Part shown: one piece after another, positions 55,646-63,647 of the stretch
How the letters are laid out: each line of letters begins with the position of its first letter
Numbering within the stretch: position 1 is the stretch's first letter
Assembly (NCBI GenBank): GCA_002067065.1
Contig: MVPY01000025.1
Location: forward strand, 63,501 to 127,500
Reading direction: 5' to 3'
Length of the DNA: 64,000 bases
Origin: Methanobacterium sp. PtaB.Bin024
Lineage (GTDB): Archaea; Methanobacteriota; Methanobacteria; Methanobacteriales; Methanobacteriaceae
Position numbers and translations under genes: made by a program
Notes under the pieces: generated by a model
The model's database searches: none
What the model was told of the DNA's origin: nothing
What the model saw: the letters and a program-made list of their open reading frames with translations, nothing else

Positions 55646-56266
55646 ATGGAAACCAGTTATTTACTATCTTTTTTAGCAGGAATGGCTTCAATTATATCAC
55701 CTTGTGTTCTACCACTCATACCAGTTGTTGTAGGATTTTCCATCCTTAAAAGAACAAACACAGAGATATTTGCATTTAGCCTGGGATTTTTCCTACTATT
55801 TGCTGTTATAACCACCCTTACTGCTATTTTCACCGTTGCCATAAATCATTATCTGTTGTATTTTAGAATTGCCGCAGCACTGATCCTGGTGGTAATTGGA
55901 ATACTTTTCATTGCCAACAAAAAACTTTTCAACATCCCAACAACACCTTCAACAGTAACCGAATCTCATAAAGGGATTTTAGGATCATTTTCAATGGGTT
56001 TTTTAACCTGCCTGGCATGGGCGCCATGTTTCGGTCCTTATGTAGTTGCAGTTGCCACCTACAGCGCATCAACTGGAGATATAAATTACAGCATCATTAA
56101 CATGACTCTGTTCGCAGGAGGATTCTCATTAACCATACTCATCCTGGCATTTTTAATGTCAAAAATAGATTTTAAAGCTATAATAAAATATTCAGACTGG
56201 ATTCGAATAATTTCTGGAGTAATAATTGCTCTGGCGGGTTTGTACATGTTGATAGGATTATTATAG
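55646..56266 (+). CDS. CcdA-like thiol-disulfide transmembrane protein
   Basis: A 206-residue, six-helix protein of the CcdA/DsbD-beta family. The two redox cysteines are in ISPCVLPLIP (helix 1) and LAWAPCFGPYV (helix 4). It moves electrons across the membrane to the anchored thioredoxin upstream. The ATG at 55646 follows GGGGAT; the frame from 55628 is an extension. No heme biogenesis genes are nearby, so cytochrome work is unlikely. Confidence 0.9.
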   Translation: METSYLLSFLAGMASIISPCVLPLIPVVVGFSILKRTNTEIFAFSLGFFLLFAVITTLTAIFTVAINHYLLYFRIAAALILVVIGILFIANKKLFNIPTTPSTVTESHKGILGSFSMGFLTCLAWAPCFGPYVVAVATYSASTGDINYSIINMTLFAGGFSLTILILAFLMSKIDFKAIIKYSDWIRIISGVIIALAGLYMLIGLL

Positions 56267-56354
56267 ATTTTTTTTACAAGCAGGTATGGTGTTTTTTAAT
56301 GGATGTGATTTTATAAAATACACTGTGATGTGATGGTTGAAAGGTGATGATTAA

Positions 56355-57185
56355 ATGAAAGTAGGTTTCTTAGGATTTGGAGAAGTAGCATCAACCTTAT
56401 CAAAGGGACTATTAGATCAGGATGTCGAAGTTTTAACTTGTGTTGAGGGAAGAAGTCCTAGAACCGTGGATCTGGCAAAATCAGCAGGTGTAAAGTTAAG
56501 TCAAACTCCTCAAGAGGTTGCTCGATCCTCAGATATTCTGTTATCCACAGTAGTCCCTGATCAGGCAGTAAACGTGGCAAAAGAAGTCGGTAAACATGTT
56601 AAAGGGGTTTATGTGGATTTAAATAACGTATCACCATCCACAGTTAAAGAGGCCCTTAATCATATTGAAAGTGGCAAAATAACTGATGCTGCTATAATGG
56701 GCAGTATAAAAAACGGATTAAAAACTCCCATAATAGCATCAGGTCCAGGTGCAGATATTTTTGCTGAACTTAACCAGTATGGTATGGATATTGGGGTTAT
56801 TGGCCTGGAAACTGGGCAGGCATCAGCTTTGAAGATGCTACGCAGCGCATACACCAAGGGTGTTTCTGCCCTCCTTTTTGAGACACTCTATGCAGCTTAC
56901 CAGATGGATGTTGATGAACTTCTTTTAGGCTATTTAAGCCAAACTGAAGGGTCGTTTTTCCAGGAATCAGCAAATTCTCGCCTTAAAAGCAGTGCTTTCC
57001 ATGCTAAAAGGCGTGCACAGGAGATGGACGAGGTTCTGGAGTTTTTATCTGATTATGAGGATCCTCTGATGACACGTGCCACATGTGAGTTCTTCCATCT
57101 ACTACCTGCTAAAACTGGGATAATAAGGAAAAAACCCGCAGATTATCGGGAAATGTTTCGAAAAGTTGATTATAAAGGAGAATAG
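56355..57185 (+). CDS. NAD(P)-dependent oxidoreductase with DUF1932 domain
   Basis: A 276-residue two-domain dehydrogenase. The Rossmann domain opens with VGFLGFGEVASTLSKGL. The DUF1932 C-terminal half (about 175-260) carries SALKMLRSAYTKGVSALLFE. The family resembles 6-phosphogluconate/hydroxyisobutyrate dehydrogenases; the substrate is not evident. GGTGAT precedes the ATG. Single gene. Confidence 0.87.
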   Translation: MKVGFLGFGEVASTLSKGLLDQDVEVLTCVEGRSPRTVDLAKSAGVKLSQTPQEVARSSDILLSTVVPDQAVNVAKEVGKHVKGVYVDLNNVSPSTVKEALNHIESGKITDAAIMGSIKNGLKTPIIASGPGADIFAELNQYGMDIGVIGLETGQASALKMLRSAYTKGVSALLFETLYAAYQMDVDELLLGYLSQTEGSFFQESANSRLKSSAFHAKRRAQEMDEVLEFLSDYEDPLMTRATCEFFHLLPAKTGIIRKKPADYREMFRKVDYKGE

Positions 57186-57343
57186 TGAAGAAAAATCTTC
57201 TAACATCTCATGATAATAAATAAATAGGATTATGATCATATATTCACTTGGATAAAATATTGTAATTTAGTTATTCACATCCTGCATATTCGAGATCATT
57301 GGCCTTTATAGATTTAGATATCCTTTCAATGGACTGATGTGTT

Positions 57344-57559
57344 ATGAATGGTAAAATGCAGGCTAAAGAATGCCAGGAACAACTGGATAAGCTTAAGGGC
57401 AGAAAAGTGGTGGAATGTTCCTTCAAAGACTATGAAAACAAGTGTTGGAGACTTTATATAGTCACTGATGAGGGTAAACTGGTAATGACATTCTGTCCAG
57501 ATTGGACCTGCCCAGTGGTGGAACATCATGAAGCCCACCATGAAAAGATTCCAGAATGA
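57344..57559 (+). CDS. small Cys/His-rich hypothetical protein
   Basis: 71 residues. A front helix (QAKECQEQLDKLKGRKVVEC) is followed by a beta part and a C-terminus with CPDWTCPVVEHHEAHHE, which looks metal binding. I do not recognise the family. The start has weak ribosome-binding support; an in-frame ATG at 57356 is an alternative. Codon use is like its neighbours. Confidence 0.6.
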   Translation: MNGKMQAKECQEQLDKLKGRKVVECSFKDYENKCWRLYIVTDEGKLVMTFCPDWTCPVVEHHEAHHEKIPE

Positions 57560-57626
57560 CTCATAGGCATAATTTGATTTTTAGGTTATTGTAATAGTTA
57601 TCATGCTAATTTACCCATATTTTAGT

Positions 57627-58916
57627 TCATCCTACTTTTAATTTAATTCTCCACCCTCTTTTTCTCTTTACAAGTTCCCCTTGAAGTGGAATAATCTGTG
57701 AATCCACTAGTAGTCGGAGATAGGTGGCCATTTTTCCAGGTAGCTTAAGAGGACTTTTCACTTTACGGCCAGGAGGTTTCAACTCACAGGCTAAGACACC
57801 CCTCTTATCCACATAAAGATGGGCTTCCATCCCCTCCTTTAAAGAGGATAATTCGAAACTCCTGAGATGTAAACCAGCATCAAAACTGTAGAGGGGTTCA
57901 TCCCTGGTTCTGGATCCTTCCCGAAACTTTTCATGGGCCTCTGAACTGGTCAGGCCCTTTTCAACCATGGAAGAAACATACCAGGCCCTTTCAACAACAC
58001 GTTCCATGGTCTGATCTGGGGGTATGATTCCTTGCTTTTCGTAGTCTTTAATAAGTTCGTAGATCTCTCTGCGTGTTACATCTTCCTCCACGCAGCTAAG
58101 TGCCAGTCTGCTTAACACCGGACCGTAACCAGCCTGGCGTAGGGAGGCCCATACCTGGTTTTCGGCCTGGTACCATCGTCCCTGGATGATATGTTCCACA
58201 GCAGCTGCATTTAAATGAGCAGTGTTCAGGAGCTGGTGGCGGGAGCTGGTATTCAAACGCTTCAGGAGAACATCAAGATTCCTTGTTCCGGGAATTTCAC
58301 CCTTTTCTATTTCTTCCTCCAGAATACGTACTGTTGATTCAGGCAAAACTTTGCTCACACTTCCAGGGATCCTGAGATTATTTTCCAGAATCTCTCGACG
58401 GATCTGCCGTCCTGAGATCTTTTCACCATTCACCTTACCCTCAGGTATAAAGTGGAATTTCATTTTCCGCTTGAAACGCTGGTAAAGAAACTCGTTCACA
58501 GCATACCATCTGATAACATTCCGGTTAGGGAGGCTACGGGGAATACCACTGAATATTCCACGTTTAATAAAACCAGAAGCGTATTTTTTTATTTTAGCAG
58601 GGTTTACTTCAGCCGCATCTACATAATCGGTGACCCCATCCTGGATCATCATAGCTATTCTTATGGGGACAGTGTAGGCCATGGTCAGCCGATGGTGCAG
58701 GCCTTCAATGGGCACGATACGGTCAGCCCCAGCTTCCAGAGCCATCTGGCTCCTGGCCTCAAAGCTAGCAAAGAATGGAGCATGGTTGGCACTGTAACCT
58801 TTGTTAAGATAAATTACCACCTCATCACCCTTTTCATCAGCCACGTCTCTGGCCTTCTGGATGAGATCCACGTGTCCCAAGTGAACCGGGTCAAAATCAG
58901 CGCTTATTCCTATCAG
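57627..58916 (-). CDS. HxGH nucleotidyltransferase, TmcAL-like, with apparent CTG start
   Basis: A 429-residue protein. The N-terminal nucleotidyltransferase fold opens with GISADFDPVHLGHVDL, where HLGH is the ATP-binding motif. A later ARSQMALEAGAD and ISGRQIRREIL match the layout of tRNA(Met) cytidine acetate ligase (TmcAL); that kinship is my inference. No ATG, GTG or TTG precedes the motif in frame: a TAA lies 7 codons upstream, and the first standard start (TTG at 58880) would cut the motif in half. GGAGGA lies 7 nt before a CTG at 58916, which I take as the start. Confidence 0.8.
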   Translation of the reverse strand: MIGISADFDPVHLGHVDLIQKARDVADEKGDEVVIYLNKGYSANHAPFFASFEARSQMALEAGADRIVPIEGLHHRLTMAYTVPIRIAMMIQDGVTDYVDAAEVNPAKIKKYASGFIKRGIFSGIPRSLPNRNVIRWYAVNEFLYQRFKRKMKFHFIPEGKVNGEKISGRQIRREILENNLRIPGSVSKVLPESTVRILEEEIEKGEIPGTRNLDVLLKRLNTSSRHQLLNTAHLNAAAVEHIIQGRWYQAENQVWASLRQAGYGPVLSRLALSCVEEDVTRREIYELIKDYEKQGIIPPDQTMERVVERAWYVSSMVEKGLTSSEAHEKFREGSRTRDEPLYSFDAGLHLRSFELSSLKEGMEAHLYVDKRGVLACELKPPGRKVKSPLKLPGKMATYLRLLVDSQIIPLQGELVKRKRGWRIKLKVG

Positions 58917-59190
58917 GTTAGATTCCTCCTTTTTTTAACTAAAAAGTGCATATAGGTTGTTAAAATTGAATTCATTTGTTTATTGTAGATTTTATATACT
59001 ATTTCTGTTCTAAGCAAAAAAAGGTTTTGTGCAGAAATAATTTATCAGATGATTTTAAGAACATTACTCCTATTCTATTTTTGTTTTTATTTAACTATTA
59101 TAGGTTCGTATAAACAAAATATAGATAAAATTCCTATTTAGCGCTTATTTGGCAGTAACACTCATGCTCAATCTTAAAAATCTTTAGAAA

Positions 59191-59556
59191 TTAAATATGC
59201 AAATACATAACAACTATTAAATAAAAAATCAATACTCCTAATGATATTCGGATAATGAATTTTCCTCTTTTTTTAGCGAATCTTTCAGGGCGTGTCAAGA
59301 GGTAGGATCCACAAATAAATGGTATCGTAAAGAAGATGATGAGTAATTTTATAAATAATTCCATGGCAGTAACCTTTGCTAGCACTAATACTATACAGAG
59401 AAGTACGAATGGTATAAAAAAGATTAATCCTGCAAGTCCTAGCAGTGAAACATTTCCATATTTTGTTGGAAATTCGTTTAAATCATTGTCACATTTTTGG
59501 CAAAAATCAGAAGTATCTTTGTTTTCTGATTGGCAGTTTGGACAAATTTTGGTCAT
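59191..59556 (-). CDS. zinc-ribbon membrane protein
   Basis: A 121-residue protein with an N-terminal zinc ribbon (CPNCQSENKDTSDFCQKCD) and three hydrophobic helices (about 34-58, 64-86 and 100-120). GAGGGAAAGGG precedes the ATG. Such small zinc-ribbon membrane proteins are common in methanogens with no known role. It stands alone. Confidence 0.8.
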   Translation of the reverse strand: MTKICPNCQSENKDTSDFCQKCDNDLNEFPTKYGNVSLLGLAGLIFFIPFVLLCIVLVLAKVTAMELFIKLLIIFFTIPFICGSYLLTRPERFAKKRGKFIIRISLGVLIFYLIVVMYLHI

Positions 59557-59758
59557 CCCTTTCCCTCATTTATTGATATAAGTTTAAATAATGATTACAG
59601 CTCTTGTTGTGTTTGAAAGCCATTTTTTGAATATTTTTTTGCGTTCCACCCTTTTTCAGGATCTAGAACTACATTATATAATTTTTAACCCTTTCAATTC
59701 TTACGAGTTTAATGTGTTTCAAATGTATTAAATAGTTAGTGATTTTAAATACTATTTT

Positions 59759-60271
59759 ATGTCAAAACAAGACATTCCTTATGAGGATTTAATTATTGTA
59801 AAATTATCCTCAAACCATGATCTTGCAGGATTTAGATGTAGTGATGATGATTTAGATGAGTTCATCCGGTTTGATGCAGTACCTCAAAGGGATGATCGAT
59901 TGAATCAAACCTACATTTGCAAGTACCAGGAAAAAATAATAGCTTTCTTCACAGTTTCTGCGGACTCCATAAAAATTAATAGAAAAGATAAAAAAAGAAT
60001 AGGGGTTAATTATCCTGCTTTTCCTGCTATTAAGATCGGTAGATTAGCTGTTCATGAAGATTATAAAGGCAGAAATGTGGGCAGTACCCTAATCATGTAT
60101 GTAATAGGTTTAGCGTTGAAATTAGGTGAAGAAGTAGGTGTACGTTTTATTTCAGTAGATGCCTACAGGGGAATAGAAAAGTTTTATGAAAAGAATTATT
60201 TTGTAGAATTAGCAGAATGTGAAGATAAACATCTGGCTATGTACACAGATCTTGAAATTTGGGTTGCCTAG
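59759..60271 (+). CDS. GNAT family N-acetyltransferase
   Basis: A 170-residue GNAT enzyme. The acetyl-CoA site is in IGRLAVHEDYKGRNVGSTLI (about 101-120), followed by a YRGIEKFYEKNYF helix at about 140-152. The N-terminal SSNHDLAGFRCSDDDLDEFIR pattern and size resemble GNAT toxins such as TacT/AtaT, but that is an inference. It ends tail-to-tail with a 51-residue gene on the other strand; their stop codons overlap. No ribosome binding site is seen, so it may be leaderless. Confidence 0.87.
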   Translation: MSKQDIPYEDLIIVKLSSNHDLAGFRCSDDDLDEFIRFDAVPQRDDRLNQTYICKYQEKIIAFFTVSADSIKINRKDKKRIGVNYPAFPAIKIGRLAVHEDYKGRNVGSTLIMYVIGLALKLGEEVGVRFISVDAYRGIEKFYEKNYFVELAECEDKHLAMYTDLEIWVA

Positions 60272-60423
60272 CCTTCGCTATTAGCTTTAATAGTTCTGTA
60301 AACTTTAAGGGATTCTTTTAAGAATTTCTTTTTTTCGGATGTTGTTGGTTTGTCCAGGTTTCCAACGAAACGATCTGCATCCTTCCCTGTTAAAGTTGGT
60401 GTTGCTGCAATTGCTTTAGCCAT
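60268..60423 (-). CDS. small conserved protein, possible GNAT antitoxin
   Basis: A 51-residue protein starting MAKAIAATPTLTGKDADRFV, followed by a charged helix SEKKKFLKESLKVYRTIK. I recall short archaeal proteins with the AKAIAATPTLxGxDAxRF pattern sitting beside GNAT or toxin-like genes. GTGA lies before the ATG at 60423; an in-frame ATG at 60441 also exists. The stop TAG overlaps the GNAT stop on the other strand. Antitoxin role is inference. Confidence 0.7.
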   Translation of the reverse strand: MAKAIAATPTLTGKDADRFVGNLDKPTTSEKKKFLKESLKVYRTIKANSEG

Positions 60424-60957
60424 ATTCTTCACTACCATCATCTATAGATTACATAATATAAAAATCATATGATCATGAATTTGCGATCACAATTCTTGTT
60501 TTTTAATTTTAAAAAACACATGGATGTCAATAATATGACACTATTTTCTCAAGATAAACAACTCATCATGGTAATACAAAAAGTAAATTATTTATATCAA
60601 AAATGAGGATAAAGTACACATACATATGTGATAATTCCTATCATAGTACATTCCCTAAGTTTATTTCCTTAATTAATCATTTTGGTCTGAAGGCGCCAAC
60701 TGGACATTTATCTGTATCCATATCTCCTGGTACTTCCTTTCCAAAACAGTTTCCCTTTTCTTCGTCCACAGGATCATAAAATTTACATTCTTATACATTC
60801 CTGCATGAGTTAACTCTCACTCCAATAAATAACCTATTATTTTTATTTCTAGTTAGATGTTCCTACCTAATTAGATATTTCTATATTTTTAATAAATTTA
60901 AAACATCATAAATTTCATATTAAATATGATAAAAAAAGAGGGTTGGAGAAGGAAATC
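60424..60957. other. 534-bp region between the small protein and gadB
   Basis: AT-rich. It contains the frameshifted four-Cys gene at 60677-60806 and an inverted CACATA/TATGTG at about 60617-60630. Apart from these I see nothing coding. The part 60807-60957 is the gadB leader, with TATTAAATATG near 60918. Confidence 0.5.
60677..60806 (-). pseudogene. frameshifted small four-Cys protein gene
   Basis: If one A of an AA pair near 60788 is ignored, the minus strand encodes 42 residues: MQECIRCKFYDP, then EEKGNCFGKEVPGDM and DKCPVGAFRPK. This is the pattern of small CxxCxFY...C...C cysteine proteins of anaerobes. The extra base puts a TAA or TAG-like stop right after the first Cys pair in every frame, so the gene is broken as it stands. 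A sequencing error is possible. Confidence 0.65.
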
Positions 60958-62349
60958 ATGTTATCTGAAAAGAGAGATCTGGGGAAGATGAAAAAATCTG
61001 AGAGGAAATACACTACCACCTATGGAAGCCGATACTTCAGTGAAAGTATCCCTAAATACGAGATGCCAGAGGATGGTATGCCTGCAAAAGCCGCGTATCA
61101 ACTCATAAATGAAGAATTGAATTTGGATGGGAATCCAGTTTTAAATCTGGCCAGTTTTGTAACCACATGGATGGAGCCAGAAGCAGACCAGCTAATCATG
61201 GACAGTGTGGGTAAAAACTATGTGGATAACGATGAATACCCTCAAACTTCCAAAATCCAGGATAGGGTGGTTAACATGCTCGCACGTCTCTTTAATGCTC
61301 CACATGACTCTAAATCAGTGGGAACAGCAACCATAGGATCATCAGAGGCGATTATGCTGGGACTTTTAGCCCATAAATGGACCTGGAGGAAACGCAGGGA
61401 GAAGGAAGGCAAGCCAACTGACAAACCTAACATTGTGATGGGGGCAGATGTGCACACTGTATGGGAGAAGTTTGCCAAATATTTTGATGTGGAGTTAAAG
61501 CTTATTCCATTAAAAGATGATGTATATACTATAAGTGCGGATGATGTGGCTCAAGAAATTGATGAAAACACCATAGCCGTGGGTGCAGTTATCGGAACCA
61601 CTTTCACAGGTCAGATGGATCCTATCAAGGAAATAAATGATATGTTGGTTGAGATAAAAGAATCTAAAGGCTGGGACATTCCTATGCATGTTGATGGTGC
61701 CAGTGGGGGATTTGTAGCACCATTCATCTTCCCGGATCTGGAATGGGATTTCAGACTGGAACAGGTGAAATCCATCAATGCATCTGGACATAAATATGGT
61801 TTAGTATACCCTGGAGTAGGATGGGTGATCTTTAAAGACAAATCAGACTTACCTGATGATCTAATCTTTGACATTAACTATTTAGGTGGATTAATGCCCA
61901 ATTACTCCCTTAACTTCTCCAAAGGAAGTAACACCATAATCGCCCAGTACTATAACCTCATCAGACTGGGTAAAAAGGGTTATGCGGACATAATGAAGAA
62001 CATGTTCGAAAACACATTATATCTGGTGGATGAACTGAAAAAATCAGGTAAATTCGAACTTATAAATAAGAACATCATCATACCATTGGTTGCTGTTACA
62101 TTAAAAGATGCTGATTACTCAGTATTCCAAGTATCCGATAAACTCAGGGAAAAGGGATGGATCGTACCTGCCTACACTCTTCCTGAGGATGCGGAAGATG
62201 TTGCAGTTCTGCGAATAGTTGTCAAAGAGAATTTTGGTAGGGACCTGGTTGAAATGTTCTTATCAGATTTAATGGAAGTCTGCGATAAACTGGAAAAAGA
62301 AGGAGTTAAAGATGTTAAAGACCATGAAAACCCCACACTCCTGTATTAG
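60958..62349 (+). CDS. gadB: glutamate decarboxylase-like PLP enzyme
   Basis: A 463-residue group II decarboxylase that would make GABA from glutamate. The lysine that binds PLP is in SGHKYGL (about K277), the His stacking on PLP is in DVHTVWEKF, and the HVDGASGGF segment gives the PLP Asp. Size and the SRYFSE N-terminus fit bacterial GadA/GadB and not the shorter archaeal MfnA. The ATG at 60958 follows GGAGAAGG; a TTG at 60943 is less likely. Antiporter genes are not adjacent. Confidence 0.9.
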   Translation: MLSEKRDLGKMKKSERKYTTTYGSRYFSESIPKYEMPEDGMPAKAAYQLINEELNLDGNPVLNLASFVTTWMEPEADQLIMDSVGKNYVDNDEYPQTSKIQDRVVNMLARLFNAPHDSKSVGTATIGSSEAIMLGLLAHKWTWRKRREKEGKPTDKPNIVMGADVHTVWEKFAKYFDVELKLIPLKDDVYTISADDVAQEIDENTIAVGAVIGTTFTGQMDPIKEINDMLVEIKESKGWDIPMHVDGASGGFVAPFIFPDLEWDFRLEQVKSINASGHKYGLVYPGVGWVIFKDKSDLPDDLIFDINYLGGLMPNYSLNFSKGSNTIIAQYYNLIRLGKKGYADIMKNMFENTLYLVDELKKSGKFELINKNIIIPLVAVTLKDADYSVFQVSDKLREKGWIVPAYTLPEDAEDVAVLRIVVKENFGRDLVEMFLSDLMEVCDKLEKEGVKDVKDHENPTLLY

Positions 62350-62455
62350 GGGTCATTATGCGTTGAAACCATTAAAATCAAGTTAATCGTGTAATGTCCT
62401 TTTTAAATATTTTTTTATTTCCCTTTTAATTTTTAACTATGGCTTTTTTTTAAAT

Positions 62456-63547
62456 TCATGGTCTTTTTGATAGGTTAGTTGTTGATCTGGTTTTATCAGA
62501 ATATTGAACATCTGCCAGCCACTTGTTTTTGCATTCGCAGTCAAATTCCTCAGGAATAGTCTGGTTAATATTTGATTCAATTATTGCATTTTTCAACTTT
62601 GAATTACATTTTTTACAATTATAGGGTCCTCTGCGTGTTCCAAACCCAGCAGTATCCATTATTACCGGAATTTTAACAGAACTTCTCACCCTGCGGACTA
62701 TTTCCAGAGTACTCCAGATCCAGGGGGGCTGATAAGAACCCCGTCTCCATAAAATCTCCATTAAAGTCCCCTTGTGGATGGTAGATGGGCAGAAAGAAAT
62801 CCGGCCAACTCCAACTTCCTCGGCATACTCTGCTGATTTTATTGCATCTTCAATTGCCTCACTTTCTGAGGTTAGAACAGGTTTCACCAGCAAATAAACC
62901 TTTGACTGAACATTAAAATCAGATTTTAGTCTATTTATGACAGCCACGGCTTTTTCAAAGTCTTTTCGTGTGAATCCTTTGTTTATCCTGTTAAGGCGGA
63001 TGTTATCATCTGCACTTTCCAGACCCATGGCCACTTCAAATATTTTATTGGGAATCAGGGAGCAGCAACTCTTTAAAACTTCTTCATTAACGTATTCTGG
63101 TCGGGATTCAACTATAACTTCTTCAATATCAGAGTATTCATTAAGGATATTGAAAATTTCTTTCTGAGCATCTTCAGATACTTCTTCTTGGTTGAGGAAA
63201 CTACCTGAAACAAAGATCTTAATGGCTGTGGGTCCATCAATTGTTTGTTTTTTAATCTGTCTTTCAAACTCATTTTTGAAGATTTCCACCAGTTCTTCTG
63301 ATGAAACTTCTTGAAGTGGGGAGTCAGCAATGTAACTGCACATACTGCAACCCCCTGAACCAGAAAGTGCCCAGGCACATCCCGGTGTGGGCAGGACTAT
63401 GAAAATAGTTCTTCCAGGTCCAGAGTACAACAGGTCATCTCCAGACCAGCTGGCAGCCAGTTGGTTGGGAGGTCTTGCATCTACCTTTTTAAGGGCTTTT
63501 TTCCGGATTTCAGGTAGCAAGTTATCAAGAGGTTGCTGAGTGTTCAT
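62456..63547 (-). CDS. raSEA: archaeosine synthase subunit RaSEA (radical SAM)
   Basis: RaSEA converts a lysine-modified preQ0 at tRNA position 15 to archaeosine, together with ArcS. The 363-residue protein has the radical SAM cysteines in TPGCAWALSGSGGCSMCSY (about 55-70), spaced C-x8-C-x2-C as is usual for this family. It also shows IKIFVSGSFLN, ESADDNIRLNRINKG and a C-terminal CKKC/CEC zinc part. The start has no ribosome binding site, so it may be leaderless. ArcS is not in the window. Confidence 0.92.
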   Translation of the reverse strand: MNTQQPLDNLLPEIRKKALKKVDARPPNQLAASWSGDDLLYSGPGRTIFIVLPTPGCAWALSGSGGCSMCSYIADSPLQEVSSEELVEIFKNEFERQIKKQTIDGPTAIKIFVSGSFLNQEEVSEDAQKEIFNILNEYSDIEEVIVESRPEYVNEEVLKSCCSLIPNKIFEVAMGLESADDNIRLNRINKGFTRKDFEKAVAVINRLKSDFNVQSKVYLLVKPVLTSESEAIEDAIKSAEYAEEVGVGRISFCPSTIHKGTLMEILWRRGSYQPPWIWSTLEIVRRVRSSVKIPVIMDTAGFGTRRGPYNCKKCNSKLKNAIIESNINQTIPEEFDCECKNKWLADVQYSDKTRSTTNLSKRP

Positions 63548-63647
63548 GTGGTTAAAGTTATAGAATCAGACTAATATATTCTTGTAGTAAGAGTTTCTTG
63601 AAGGGAAGTTGTTTTTTACGGTCAGGTGAGAGAAGGTCAGAAGGTAG

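Noticed and set aside
58845..58880. TTG at 58880 as start of the nucleotidyltransferase
   Set aside because: It has no ribosome binding site and removes half of the HxGH motif.
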